From Strigops habroptila (lineage: Eukaryota; Chordata; Aves; Psittaciformes; Psittacidae), in NCBI RefSeq assembly GCF_004027225.2, contig NC_044277.2, positions 96,097,552-96,161,551 of the forward strand: a stretch of 64,000 bases of DNA, read 5' to 3'. The notes below the pieces were generated by a model. That model was not told the origin of the DNA, ran no database searches, and worked only from the letters and a program-made list of their open reading frames with translations. The position numbers were made by a program, and so were the translations under genes. Positions 21,401 through 33,009 of the stretch are shown here, piece after piece (within the stretch, counting starts at the first letter, position 1; each line of letters starts with the position of its first letter).

Positions 21401-23750
21401 GACTCCTCCATCTGCAACACCTGCCACTGCCACAGCAGGTTCCGTCACAACTCCATCTTGCATCCAGCTTGCATTTCCACAGAATAATCAAAACCAGAGT
21501 GTGGTGCAGCCAAAAGCTGTTCAAAACACAGTTGGATCACTGACTGTTCCAAGTGCCTCTGGTAGCCTTCCACATATAACTTCTGCTCCGGTTGTTACCC
21601 CCTCACATGTTACTCTTGTATCTAATAATCTTTTTGTAGGTCAGAATAACATGAATATTCAGCCGTCACCTTCCCAGTCTATTATTGTTTCTCATACACT
21701 CCCCCTTAATCAGCCTGTGGGGACTGTGGCCCCTGCAGTTCTTCCTCTTAATCAACCTGTCAGGCCTGGGCTCTTTCCTATTAATCAACCCATTGGTACC
21801 ATAAATGGTCCGGTTGCAACTGGAACGCTACCTGTTACTCAGCCTGTCAGCCCTGTGAATCAACAGGTTGCACCAGGAGTTCTCGCTGTCAACCAGTCGT
21901 TTGGGAATGTGAATAGACCCATTAGTCCCAGGGTCCTTCCTGTGGCGCAGACAGTTGCGTCAGGTGTTCTCCAGCTTAACCAGCCTGTTGCTTCTGGGCT
22001 TGTTCCTGTCAGGCAGTCTGTCAGACCTGGTTTTTTTCAGCTTAATCAACCTGTTGCCCCAGCAGTTATCCCAGTAAATCATCCAGTTCAACCGGCAGTT
22101 TCTCAAAACGCAACTTTTTTGACTCCAGGTTCTATAGTTCGGCAGTTGATTCCAACTGGTAAGCAGGTTAATGGGATACCTACGTACACGCTTGCCCCAG
22201 TTTCAGTTACTTTGCCTGTACCTCCTGGGGGGGGAGTAGCAACTGTTACACCACCACAAGTGCCCCTCCAGCTAATGCAGGCTGGGACAATAACTCAGTT
22301 GTCGCAGTCACCGGCTAGTGCACCCTCTCCTCCAGTAGTTTTAACATCTCAGAATATATCATTACAAGCCTCCCTCCTTGGTCTTGGAACAAGTCAGGAT
22401 ATCAGACAGGCTAAGCAGTGGAAGACTTGCCCTGTTTGCAATGAACTTTTCCCATCAAATGTCTACCAGGTGCATATGGAGGTGGCCCACAAACAGTGTG
22501 AATTAAAAATGGAGAAAACCCCAGCACCTGACAAACTTGCAGCTTGTGCACCCTTTCTGAGGTGGATGACAGAAAAGACAGTCCGGTGTTTCTCTTGTAA
22601 ATCTTTTCTCTGTGAGGAAGAGCTCATGAAACATCTATTGATGCATGGCTTAGCTTGCTTGTTTTGCACAGTTACTTTCCATGACTTAAAAAGCCTCGTG
22701 GAGCACAGTAAAACCACACACAACGGGAAAAAGCAGTTACATGCAGATTATAGCAACAGAGGATTTCAACTAGGTAACGATGCTCAGGGTGACCTTGTAT
22801 TTCCTCACTTTGATTTCAGTACAGTGTTACCAAAAGAAGACATTGGTGAAAGAGAAGTACATTTGGCAGTGCTTGCTGGACTAAATTCAAGGACGCTTGT
22901 CCCAGTTTACATCAAAGTGACAGCTCAAACAGCAGAAACAAACAGCAGATGCATCAAAAAAGCGTTAACCTGTCCCTTTTGCTATGGTACGTTTGCTGGT
23001 AAAGAAACCTATGAAACGCATTTGAAAGAGAGGCATCATATAATGCCAACTGTACATACTATTTTAAAGACTCCTGCTTTCAAGTGCATCCACTGTTGTG
23101 GTGTGTACACTGGAAATATGACTCTAGCAGCTATCGCTGTACATTTGCTCCGTTGTAGAAGTGCTCCCAAAGACAGCAACTCAAGTGTGAAGATGCAACT
23201 CGAGCGTACTGAGAAGAAAGAGCTACTGTTTGTAAATGGTGAAAAGCATGATTCTGTGACGCTGAAAAGAAAACAATCAGATTCCTGCTTTGTTGCAGAA
23301 GACCAAAGGAATAAGGAACAGCAGCCTCTGAGCTTAAGTACTGGCATAGCTCTGTCTCCAGAAAGAGAAGTGAATTCAGGGGTAGTGCCTTTTAAACGAC
23401 AGAAGATTAATAATAGGACTGATATGAAGAAGCTTCCTTCTAGTGAGGATCTTCGCTTTCTAGCAGTAGATCCTAAACAGTATGATCACAGTTCGTATGA
23501 GGCTCAAAAGCAGTTTTTGACAGACTACTTTCACAAGAGGCCATATCCTTCTAAAAAAGAGATGGAATTACTTTCCTTGCTGGTGTATGCATGGAAAATT
23601 GATGTTGCATCATTCTTTGAAAAAAAGAGGAGTATATGCTTAAAGGCGATGAATAATCACAAACCATCTGTGCTGCTGGGTTTCAGTATGTCTGAACTAA
23701 AAAATCTTAAGCACAGTTTGAATCTAAAAGACGAAGCATTAGATATGTAA
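12385..23750 (+). CDS. ADNP2: ADNP2, ADNP homeobox 2 (complete, three coding exons)
   Basis: Joined exons 12385-12492, 15567-15656 and 20814-23750 give 1044 residues; human ADNP2 has about 1131. The start [18 protein letters not shown] is the family N-terminus, and its ATG has A at -3. All junctions are phase 0. Visible C2H2-type fingers include residues 75-96, 108-128, 157-178, about 201-225, about 606-627, a pair near 658-705, and about 787-830. Residues 360-500 form a degenerate repeat of about 12 residues built on LNQPV. An atypical homeodomain lies at about 956-1013 ([10 protein letters not shown], then [13 protein letters not shown]). Basic stretches LKRKQ and FKRQK could serve nuclear import. 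By homology with ADNP/ADNP2 this is a nuclear, chromatin-associated transcriptional regulator; its exact targets cannot be read here. The reading frame is intact. The shorter length is largely explained by fewer repeat units. Confidence 0.97.
12493..15566 (+). other. ADNP2: ADNP2 intron 2
   Basis: About 3.1 kb of AT-rich sequence. The only distinctive item is a T-run-to-G-run homopolymer switch at 13676-13697. No other genes were seen. Confidence 0.7.
13676..13697 (+). repeat. Homopolymer switch, poly-T to poly-G
   Basis: Nine T are followed by about eleven consecutive G and then TGG. The G run is long enough to favour quadruplex formation or sequencing slippage. Confidence 0.8.
15567..15656 (+). 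CDS. ADNP2: ADNP2 exon 3
   Basis: A 90-base exon between the acceptor TTTCTCTTTCAG and the donor GTATGT. It codes 30 residues including [10 protein letters not shown] and [10 protein letters not shown], closely matching the ADNP2 family. Both ends are phase 0, so skipping it would preserve the frame. Confidence 0.95.
16435..16477 (+). repeat. (GTTT)n microsatellite
   Basis: About ten tandem tetranucleotides, starting as ATTT and becoming GTTT, inside ADNP2 intron 3. Confidence 0.9.
17165..17192 (+). repeat. (GT)n microsatellite
   Basis: A GT dinucleotide run with one GG interruption, followed by a T-rich stretch, just upstream of the solo LTR. Confidence 0.85.
17369..17986 (+). mobile_element. 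Solo LTR of an endogenous retrovirus (ERVL-like)
   Basis: A 618-base element begins TGTCCTGGGTTCAGC and ends TTAAACCACGGCA, so its termini are TG and CA. It is flanked by identical 5-base direct repeats GAGAA (17364-17368 and 17987-17991). It carries a promoter-like TATATAA at 17634-17640. No internal retroviral genes are present. A clean target-site duplication round a single LTR is the expected product of recombination between the two LTRs of a former provirus. The 5-base duplication and overall sequence resemble ERVL-type LTRs that I associate with neoavian genomes; the family assignment is from memory. It is in sense orientation within ADNP2 intron 3. Confidence 0.92.
20814..23750 (+). 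CDS. ADNP2: ADNP2 exon 4, main coding exon
   Basis: The acceptor TTGTTTGCAG ends at 20813. The exon codes 978 residues from RYRTKPYCC to the stop at 23748-23750 and contains all the zinc fingers, the LNQPV repeat region and the homeodomain. Concentrating most of the protein in one long terminal exon is the usual ADNP/ADNP2 arrangement. Confidence 0.97.
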   Translation, partial: RYRTKPYCCSLCKFSSKLLTSFKNHLHRYHEDEVDQELVVPCPKCAFASDPKIVGKHIRMFHSSNKRIQNYTVSILDGMKQFRSDIINFTCLKCHFTDTLYYNMKKHVLMNHFQNLISTYFGQKPDESKENSTEHYCKKCNASANSQDSLMYHVLTAETHRDLENKLRSVISEHIKKPGLVKQMQIAPKPPQSVAVTPPSATPATATAGSVTTPSCIQLAFPQNNQNQSVVQPKAVQNTVGSLTVPSASGSLPHITSAPVVTPSHVTLVSNNLFVGQNNMNIQPSPSQSIIVSHTLPLNQPVGTVAPAVLPLNQPVRPGLFPINQPIGTINGPVATGTLPVTQPVSPVNQQVAPGVLAVNQSFGNVNRPISPRVLPVAQTVASGVLQLNQPVASGLVPVRQSVRPGFFQLNQPVAPAVIPVNHPVQPAVSQNATFLTPGSIVRQLIPTGKQVNGIPTYTLAPVSVTLPVPPGGGVATVTPPQVPLQLMQAGTITQLSQSPASAPSPPVVLTSQNISLQASLLGLGTSQDIRQAKQWKTCPVCNELFPSNVYQVHMEVAHKQCELKMEKTPAPDKLAACAPFLRWMTEKTVRCFSCKSFLCEEELMKHLLMHGLACLFCTVTFHDLKSLVEHSKTTHNGKKQLHADYSNRGFQLGNDAQGDLVFPHFDFSTVLPKEDIGEREVHLAVLAGLNSRTLVPVYIKVTAQTAETNSRCIKKALTCPFCYGTFAGKETYETHLKERHHIMPTVHTILKTPAFKCIHCCGVYTGNMTLAAIAVHLLRCRSAPKDSNSSVKMQLERTEKKELLFVNGEKHDSVTLKRKQSDSCFVAEDQRNKEQQPLSLSTGIALSPEREVNSGVVPFKRQKINNRTDMKKLPSSEDLRFLAVDPKQYDHSSYEAQKQFLTDYFHKRPYPSKKEMELLSLLVYAWKIDVASFFEKKRSICLKAMNNHKPSVLLGFSMSELKNLKHSLNLKDEALDM

Positions 23751-24155
23751 ACAAGCTTTTTATAACAGCTAAAAGCAACCCATAATTGCATAATTATTGA
23801 TTTAGCCGTTTATTGTATTATTTGTTTTGACTTGCAGACTGGCCTGTTGAAGGGTGCAGTAGTACAAACAGTCTTGTTCAGTTGCAACTTACTGTGAAAG
23901 GCACACGTAGTTGTGTATTTGAAAAGCTAGAACCTTCAGACTTACACATCTGGAATTTGTTTTAGCTTTTTACTTTTTCTGGAGTATGGTTTTTATTTTT
24001 GTTTCCCCTGTTCCCTTTCTTCCCCTCCAGGCTCCCATTACACTTTTTATACCACCATGTAAAACATTTGTCCTGTTAAAAACAGATTTGATTTTATTTT
24101 TCTGCAATGTCGTCATCTTTTCTAAACAATAAAATGTATAATGTTGGTTAAAATA
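23751..24155 (+). other. ADNP2: ADNP2 3' UTR
   Basis: Inferred from the stop codon to just beyond the first AATAAA. The true end may be further downstream, because another AATAAA occurs at 24303-24308. Confidence 0.6.
24128..24133 (+). terminator. ADNP2: ADNP2 poly(A) signal
   Basis: AATAAA lies 378 bases after the stop codon and is followed by a T/G-rich stretch (ATAATGTTGGTT). AATAAA at 24303 is an alternative. Confidence 0.6.
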
Positions 24156-24719
24156 CTGAGGTAAACTACGTGAAAAAACATATATTTGATTATTTGTGGG
24201 TTTAAGTCCTAATTTTTTTAACCTATTTTTGTTTTATCTACGGAAGAAGTGATTGTAACCTTTACGTCCATTGCCTTTTCAAATTCCCGATGCACTGGTA
24301 GCAATAAAATAGATGGCAATCTTTTTTTTTCCTCAGCCAAAATACCTGTGCCAGTTAAATCTGGTGACTTGTATCTAGCTAGTATTATCTTGGTGGGGAT
24401 TGAGTAACTTGGTGGTTCCCATTGAAGTGTTATCATTAGCTGACTTGAAATGGTTGTGTGTTACCTGTTAAATAGATCTTGCTAACTAGAAGTGTTTTTT
24501 CATTGGTGTTGAAGCCTGGTTGTTTAAATACCTGTTGTTCAAAGCTTGTGCAGCTATTGTAGCAGCATTTGGTTTATTTTCTTTTTCAAAAAGGGAGTCA
24601 CATTGCTCTGATACATGGAGTGGGTGACTTCTGTGCACATCACTTATCTGTAGAAGCCCTATCCAAAGTTTGGTGAAAAAGATGTCTTTTATTTTAAATA
24701 GCTGTTACATGAGGTTAGT

Positions 24720-24756
24720 GGGGGGAGGCACTGCACTGAACAGTGCCTCCTCCCCC
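24720..24756 (+). other. GC-rich inverted repeat (hairpin)
   Basis: The arms GGGGGGAGGCACTG (24720-24733) and CAGTGCCTCCTCCCCC (24741-24756) pair over about 15 bases with one bulged T and a 7-base loop. It lies about 590 bases past the ADNP2 poly(A) signal. Confidence 0.8.
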
Positions 24757-27700
24757 AGCAAGTTAGATACATAGCTCGGAGTCTTTTGAGTCAGAAATTG
24801 TACAAACTGCAACTGGATGAATTGGTAGCACCAAGACTTTAAACTGTTGAGTACTTGAACCAATGATACTCACGTAGTGATTGTTCTTTGTTGTCCTCTA
24901 GAGAGCATAAGAATAGTATAAAACCCAAATAGACCAGCTTGTTCAATGTAAACTACCATCCCTATTACAGATTATGGAAGAGCTGTTGGGAAGGTTCACT
25001 TGAGTTAAAGAACAAGCTGTGGTATTGGTGGCCACATTGAGAGGCCTTTTTTGGTACTGTTCTTTCTTTCTGAATGTGTTTGGTTTCATCTCGCTTGTCA
25101 AACAGTGCCTCCAATATTCATTAATGGCCAGTTATATAATAAATAACTTACAATATGCATTATTTTTTTCCCTACTCTTCATCCCCTTCTCCCCACCCAT
25201 CTTTCCCAGAAGAAAAAAAAAAAAGAGCAGGCTCTCCTGTCAGTTCACTTGTGCCAGTGTTACAAGGAAAGGGAGATGTGCAAGCTTATTTCTATTTTTT
25301 TAAGTAGTAAGTGTACTTTTGTCCTGTGCAGTAGTTTTTAAAATAGGCACAGAATGTTTTTTGTGCAGTTTCTAAAAGGGCATGGCATTTTTAGCAGAAT
25401 TTGGTGGCTGCCCACCTGAGGTTCTATAAGCTGTTTGAAATTATATTTTGGATACAATCTCGATATTTTCATATTGATCACTTCAGAGAGTTTTGATGTA
25501 TATGCAAAGTATGGTTACTTAAACTAAAAGAATCTGCTATTTGGAAAAACCTAGTTATTTAATAGCAGTGCTGAGCAAACATAAACACCATTTCTGGCAA
25601 TGTCTGCACGTCTCACCACAAAGAGTGATGGTGAATAAGAACCAATGTGGTGTCCTAGCTTAAGAATAGCTCATTAAAAATAAAAATACGATATTTGGGT
25701 ATAGAACAGTTCATGAATCAGTTTGAAGGGCTCTGAGTGAGGAAAGAGGATGGATGCTCTATAGAAGTTCTGAAATCTAGGCACTCCGTTTCACTCTTAA
25801 AACCTCAGTACTGTGAGCCCTGGCATGTTTGTGGTGGTTTATGCTGGTATCAGTAAAACTCCAGCAGGGAGGAATTTGGCAGTGTGCATGTGGGGAAGGC
25901 TTGCCGTGAATGGTTAAAGATTGTTCTTGAGATAACAGTGTGGCTTGGAGTAGGGAGCTGAGAAGTCATTTCAGGACTCAGCCATGCTGGGAGCTCCAAG
26001 GGAACAGTCCAGTCTTACCAGAGTTTTCCTGCATAGCGTCCAGTGGTGATGTTAAGCATTTTCTTTATTGGACTTTGATTTCACAGTTTCGAATAAACCA
26101 GCTTTCTAACTTTCTCTTAGATGTGTGTGCAAATGATTACCTATCCCACTGCTCCCCTCCCTCTGCTTTAATATATTCAGGGAACTTGATGTGAAAGTTT
26201 CTTTTTGGTGCAAAATAGCTGTTAAAAGACACAAAAGGTAAGTCTGACCTTAAAACATTGATCCAGATGCTTTAGGTAGACCTTAGTGCATTATATTAAT
26301 ATCTTTTATTATCTCAACTGACAGTTACCTGTTTTCCTAGAGACTGATGTTCTTATATCTTGGTACTAATTTGCTGTCACTAAATGCTTCTGCTCTTACT
26401 AAGTAAGGACTGTAGAAATAAACAACCAGATGAATTTTGACATGGGATAATGACTGAGGCGTAGTATGGTCATGGTTTTCAGGAAAGCCAAGTTGCCTGA
26501 AAACAGAAAAATTACATCAGTGTCTTTAACTGCATTGGGCTTTTGCAGTAGGCTTCTCATGTGTGAAGTCACTTGGTTAGGAAGTGTTAGTCTGGGAAGA
26601 TGCTGCTGCCCCTGCCTAGGGCTACGTGTGAGCAGTGTGGTAAATGCCTCTCTGTCTGTCACTTTTCTAAGGGCAGAGCCTGACGTGGCTGGAATATACT
26701 GTTGGGGGAAACAAGTCTTCCAAAGGAGCTGCCCTCTGCAGCAGACTTTCTGAATGCAGGTCCTTAAAGCGCATGAGTGAAGCTCTGGTCCACTGTGAAC
26801 AAAGTCCAGTTGGGGATACTGGTTGGTTTGCAGGATGATTGTAGCAAGTACGTGTTCCTTATGAGAATCATTAAAAATAGCTGTATGTATTCTCCTTCTG
26901 AAATCTGTTGGTCTGGAGAAGTCTCTTTGCATTTGAGAAATAGTTGTTGTGGTGTCTTGATTTTTTGAGCAGAAAAATTGTGCTTCTGAAATAGTGTGAT
27001 AATTTATTATTTGAATATATAGTAGGAAGGATTATTACTGTAGTGTAATTTGGTAATGTTTCTTCTGTATACATTTATGTGGTGGGATTTATGTTAATAT
27101 TCTTTGGTGAACTGATGTTCTGGAAGGGGACAAAACCCAAAACACCCTTGTGATTGGTTTTCAGTACTGCATTCTTGTGTAGATTACTGCAGTTCACCAT
27201 TGCATCAGATTTTTTTTTTTTTCTCCCTTCACTGTTCTTAGTTGCTCAGGAAAGTTCAGGGGCTTATTTAAGAAGCTGTTGAGCATAATTTTGGGTATGC
27301 AATTCCCAACAAATATCTCTATAAAACTATAATTCTACTGCAGCTGGCTGTGCCATTCTCAAACTTAAGTGTGTCAAACTTAACTGTGGACACACTGTTC
27401 TAGAAAAAATACTTGATGCTATCTAGCAAAGTACAGATACACAGAAAAAAGCTGCAGTCTAATAGCAAGAGAAAAAAAGACCAAAAAAGCCTTCAGAAAA
27501 TGTGCGTAGCTTATGTTAAGGGTTAGAAGAATTTTCACTTCCTTCTCTGCAAAATGTGTGTGAAAAAGATAAATTGGGGGTATTTATGATTGAAGCAGAA
27601 CTTAGTGGTACTACATTTAAAGTTTAACACTTTGCTTTAGTTCCTCTGTATCTCATTTCAGCTGTTCTGACTTGACACGCAAGCTGCAGTTGGGACAGTT

Positions 27701-28899
27701 TCTCATTTCACTTAGGTACTAGATGCCAACACGAGACATGTGGAAGCCTGTCCCTTGTGGACTGGGCTTGTTAGTTGTCCTGTCATGCATGTGGTATGCC
27801 AGCAGCATCTCCCGTTGGAAAAAGTGATGCAGAAAGGATGCTAATGGAGACTCTGTGAGATACTGTCTTTGGCACATAAGGACCTAGTTCCAGAACATGC
27901 ATTGTGAAATCATTTCTAGGTCATGAAGGACAAGTGCCATAACAACTTCATTTATTAAGTCATCTTGCATTAGCAAATGCACGCAACATCATCCATCTGC
28001 CACAGGACTGGCATCATGCAGTGCTAGAGACAGAGGACTGAATTACAAGCTTTTCAGAGCGCTCAGAACAGTCTCCTCTCCTGATCTGGGCAGAGAATTA
28101 TGGTAGCAAGGGCATTACTTACCTGAAAACAGATAGTTACGTTTGAAAGCATTGTCAGTCTGCTGTATGAGTGGCCATGCGTGTGGTTGAGTTCTGTCTG
28201 ATTAATGCTACAGTGGCCTCACATGATCCTCAACAGAGCTAAAAGAGTAAGGTGGGGCTCGTTAGCAGTGATCCTACATGTAGCATTGTGTGTAGGCAGA
28301 GATAGAAGGCAGAGTGTAAGCTATACAGCTGAATCTGCTCTGTCTTGGCTTGCTTTTTTTGGAATAAGCACTCATTTTAAAGTAGCTGTTGGGGCTGATC
28401 TTATTAATGTTATAAATGATGTGAAAAACGCAAGTCTGTTAACCAAACTTGTTAATGGAAGAAAAGCTATCGGGCAGCATTGGTGTAGAGAAGAGCCTGT
28501 ATCGTATTTGAAGAACTGGAATGCTGGGAGTTAATACAGCATCATGATCTATAAACACACGTGCATAAGGGTTAGCCAGCATAGACTCTCCTACTTGGCT
28601 GCTGCTGCTCAAGGCCAATGATAACCTCGGCACAGACAGAGGTTGGAATGTGACCACATGTGTGTTCAGTGTGGGATTGTAGAAAACCAGTGCTAGGGTC
28701 AGGGCCATGAGATTCAGAAACAATGGGTGCAGTTTGGGCGAAAAGCCAGTTTTGAGGTGAACACAAGCACTTCAGCTGAGGGGAATTGTGTGAGGTGGCT
28801 GCCCTTGGTAGAAAGGGGGTGGCTGCCCAGGGCTCAGGACCTGGCTCTCTGTGTTTTGGTGAGAGTTGCCAGCGGTAGCACTGGCAAGAGCATGCGACA

Positions 28900-28962
28900 T
28901 CGCTGGAAGTGTTCAAGGCCAGGTTGGATGGGGCTGGGAGCAACCTGGTCTAGTGGAAGGTT
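28900..28962 (+). mobile_element. Short CR1 fragment
   Basis: Contains GTGTTCAAGGCCAGGTTGGA, then GAGCAACCTGGTCTAGTGGA, the segment just before the CR1 3' end; the terminal part is missing. Confidence 0.85.
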
Positions 28963-31900
28963 TCAGTTCGTAGCAAGCACACCATAGTGCTGGGCAGTCT
29001 CCATAGGGACAATTGCCTGCTGATTCCTGAAAAAGGATCTTGGTGGCAGGCTGAAAGTGCAGCTAATGAGGGCAGGGCACTTGCTGCGGTGGTTTTGAAG
29101 TGGAGTGGGAGCTCCCTGATAAAAACTCTGTGAGGGATGGCTGCTGCAGGCGAATTTCCAAAAGGTCTGTTTGTGGGGGTGGGGGGCTGTGCCTCATGCT
29201 CGCTTTTTCTTTCTGGGGGATGTTTGAAAGGGCCTGGGTTTTGCCGGCTGTGGCATTGACTGGAGGCAGGTTTAAGCAGGTCCCTGCAGAAGTGAGGAGT
29301 GTGACAAGGAGCTGAGGTCCCTAGATGCCACAAGGGAGCCTCTTCAGAGCCACTCTGAGGCATGAGACTGATGTAGTCAGTGCTGCTATACTGAAGGGGC
29401 CTCAGGCCATCGGGACCATGTCTTCTCAGGTCCTTTCAAGCGAGACCTCTGCCACTGGATTTTTCTGATACCATTTCTGTTCTTTATCAGGTGTGTTAGA
29501 AAGCTTGGACTAGAGGCTTTCTAATAAGAAATGATTCCAAAATATTATTCTTCTAACAAATAAAATGTGAAATATTTATTAAATATAAAACTTAAAAATA
29601 TTCCAATAAAAATATTCAAAAAAATTGCATGTATAGTACTGAATGCTTTAGTTTGGGGGAGGAGGGGATGAACAACCACAGCAGCAATGAACTCCTTTTA
29701 ATACTTCAAGGCTTCTGAGGGAATAGAACTTAGAAAAAAAGATGTATTAAAAAAAAAAAAAAAGCCTACATTTTCTCCATAGCAGATGCTTCTGTGTGGT
29801 TCTTACATTTTCTGTTGCCTTGATCCACATATATCTCTGGGGTAATGAGGTCAACTGCTCATAGAAATACCTGAAAGTATTGCTGTGGGTTTCACACTTT
29901 GTATCCACTTTCTGTGTGGTTTTGGAGTAGGCAGAAGAGAAGTGGGAACTGTGTGCCAGATCTTTGTTATTTCCATAAAACTGTTGCTTTGTATTACTTT
30001 GTTACTGAGCACTGTCAGATCTACTTGTGCTTTTGCTGGCCAGGTTTTCATGCTGTAGATGGAGTATTTGCATCATGCTGAGAAGTAGAGAGTTCTCTTT
30101 TGGAATGTGCAGCTATAAAAACATTTGATTACAGTGATGTTACTATTACAAGATGTTTGGCTGCTGGAGCCAGCTCTCTTCCGTCTCTGCGAATGAGAGG
30201 TGGATATTTAAAGGAATTCGAAGGGCAAAGATTTGCACAGGCAGTTTTAGATGAATTAGCAGACCCAGCTGGATAGGAGGGGTAACTTGCGCTGGAAATA
30301 CTATATTGGTGACAAGCCCTGAGCAGGGCCATAAACCCTGCAAGGGTGAATTTTTAAGCTTGCTTTCCCTTCATACTGCTAAATAAAAATATACTATTTC
30401 TGCTTGCATGACAAGTCAGCTTTGCCTCACCTACCTTGTGTCCGTGCAGGTTGTGAGCTGCAGTCCGTGACACTGGAGGTGTGCAGTCTGAGGCCTCCTG
30501 AAGTTGAGTCGGGGTCAGGCATCCAGTTGAGGCCCAGCCCAGGAATGTCCATGCCTCAACTTAATCCTTTTTCTTTTCAACAGCAGATCACATACATTGT
30601 GCCCAGGTGGTTGCACATCAAACAGTTCAATGTTGCTGTCGCTGGAATGAGAAGCGCTGTCCCCTGACAGTCAGGGATGTTCATTTCCTAAACTGGGGCT
30701 GGATCCTGTGCACCTTGGCTCCTCACCATTCTTCCCAGTGCTCCCCTTGTGGAGGCCTTCTGGTATCAGAGAAGAAATGGTGCTGATGTCTACTGGTTAT
30801 TACTTAGATGTTGATGTACCAGTAATATGTAATGTTCTTTCTGATGATAGACAAATGGTCCAACAGCTCCTGACATCGTCAAACACACCATGCAAGGTTT
30901 ATCTTCCCTTGTCTTTCCTGGTCTTCATTGGTGGCATCTCCAGCTATAACTTGGTTTCCTCGTTTACTGGTTTTCCCTCTTCTGAATTAAGACAATAGTG
31001 CAGAATTTACTGTAATTTGTGATGTTTTCATGTCTGTGCACATGATGAACAACCAGGGTTTTCTTAAAAAATTTAGAAATACTCACTTCTTTGCTCAAAA
31101 GGATTGGAACCTTGAGAGAGCAAGCGTGTGTGTATGTCTGATTAGCCTCTTGAAATGCTAATTGTAGATGGCTAAGTGACAAAAATTATTGATATGGATT
31201 TGGCTCATTTACATGTCAGCAATTGAATACATCTGTACATGTCCTTGATGTCAGATGTGCTTCTCAAAACGCATTCAAAAGCAACATGCTAGTTTAGGTA
31301 CTGGAGAATTACATTCTTGGGGCAGTCCTGAATACAAGGCAGAGCTGAAGCTGTAGAAAAGCGCTAGCTTAAGAAAAAAATTCCCCAAACGGTTGCATTC
31401 CTTCTAAATTAAAAGCAGAAGCTTATACTGTGATGCCACCTGTGGGATTTCTGTGGGGAACCCTGGCCACAGTGTTTATATTTTTAATCTTAGGGTTGCA
31501 GTTTGGTTTTAAAACCGCAAGAACGCGATGTCCCCCAGAGTCTACCCAAATAAATGTTTGCCATACTGTACCTAGCTATTTCTGTGTGTAATTTAAGGAA
31601 AGTTCTATTCCTTCTCAGAAACGCTGGTATACTGCCTTCAGCAAATACAAACCTGAGCCAAACACCTCATACAACTTATAAATGGCTTTCAGTTCCTGTT
31701 AACAGTCCACAGAAGCATTTCTAAAAAGATCCTTAGCACAAACTAGATGTTTTGTAAAAAAAAAATTAAATAAATCATCAAATTAATACAATCTACAAAA
31801 GATCTTTTGAGTTACTGAAGACGTAACAGCAGTAATTCTGAACCTGTGAAACTGATACACGTTTTGGAGAGGATTTCTGTATTATTTTTATAATACATTT

Positions 31901-32368
31901 TCAACTCACTTTCTTCAATCACAGAACTACTGTTGCTAAATTTTAGTTTGCATTCCCCAAGTAATACACAGAGCTTCTGTTCAAGTCAAGAGCACTGCTG
32001 GATATTTAGCCACTTTTATTCTGGCAAGTAGGGACTGGACAAATTCAACCTTGCTGAGTGAGTGCCATTTTTCTTCCTAAGATGTCAAATACCTGCCTGG
32101 TGGATGTGGCACAGCGCTGTGGAATGGCTACAGGTGGGTTGGATGCACAAAGAAAAATACGTCAAAGATATTTTGCATTGGTTAAGTGATATGTGTTGCT
32201 GCAATGGGATTAGTTGATCTGGAATTAACTTGCTAAGAGAAAATATGGCACGGTTTAGAGCTTCAAATACTGGAAATAGCCACATTTAAAAAATGCAAAA
32301 TAATCAAGGAGACCAGCAAAATTATTAGCATATATAGTGCTACTTTTCAGCTAGTCAAAGCTTTATTA

Positions 32369-32430
32369 CAGAATCATTAAATGGTTGAGGTGGGAAGAGA
32401 CCTCTTCTTCAGATCATGCTGCCAATGCCT
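32369..32430 (-). mobile_element. Probable CR1 remnant, antisense
   Basis: CAGAATCATTAAATGGTTGA, then GGTGGGAAGAGACC and CAGATCATGCTGCC, resemble a diverged reverse-complement CR1 tail. Divergence makes this tentative. Confidence 0.5.
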
Positions 32431-33009
32431 TTATCTTCATCTGGATCAATTCATGTCTGACATACATCACTGCTGTACAAAGGAAACTCGGGTGACCTGT
32501 TCAGTTTTGGAAATTTTACTATAGTGTTGAGAACAAGTACTGAATAGTTATTTCATTTCCAGAGTTTCTAAGTGATGTTAACGCAGTCTCCTTATTAATG
32601 TGGGTATTTTCTAGTTTATTTTCTTTGTTGAGTGCCAGTGTTAGTGTGCTTCTTGCAACAGCATAACAGAAAATGAGTACGAGGTATAATGGATCATGAG
32701 TTACACCATTGGAGCAAGAAAGGTCACAGTAACCAGTAACGTTTTGTGCTTCAAGCAGTGCTTCTGTACTGCGCATATCCTTGATGTGGCAACAACGATA
32801 TGAGAAGTTCAAAGAGAATATCTGATTGTTTGGCCCTTGCCCACACGTTTGTTGTTTGCTTCTGAAGTTTTTTAAGCACTTGCCAAGAGAAACTTCTCTC
32901 CGTGAATATGACGGATGCATGTTACCAGATTGCAATCAGGCCCTTGCATATTTTTGAGTATGCTTAAGCCTGGCTGAAAATTGTTCTAAGAATAATGAAA
33001 AGCATCACG

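Noticed and set aside
20874-23347. Minus-strand open frames opposite ADNP2 exon 4
   Set aside because: They are antisense shadows of the strongly conserved ADNP2 coding frame.
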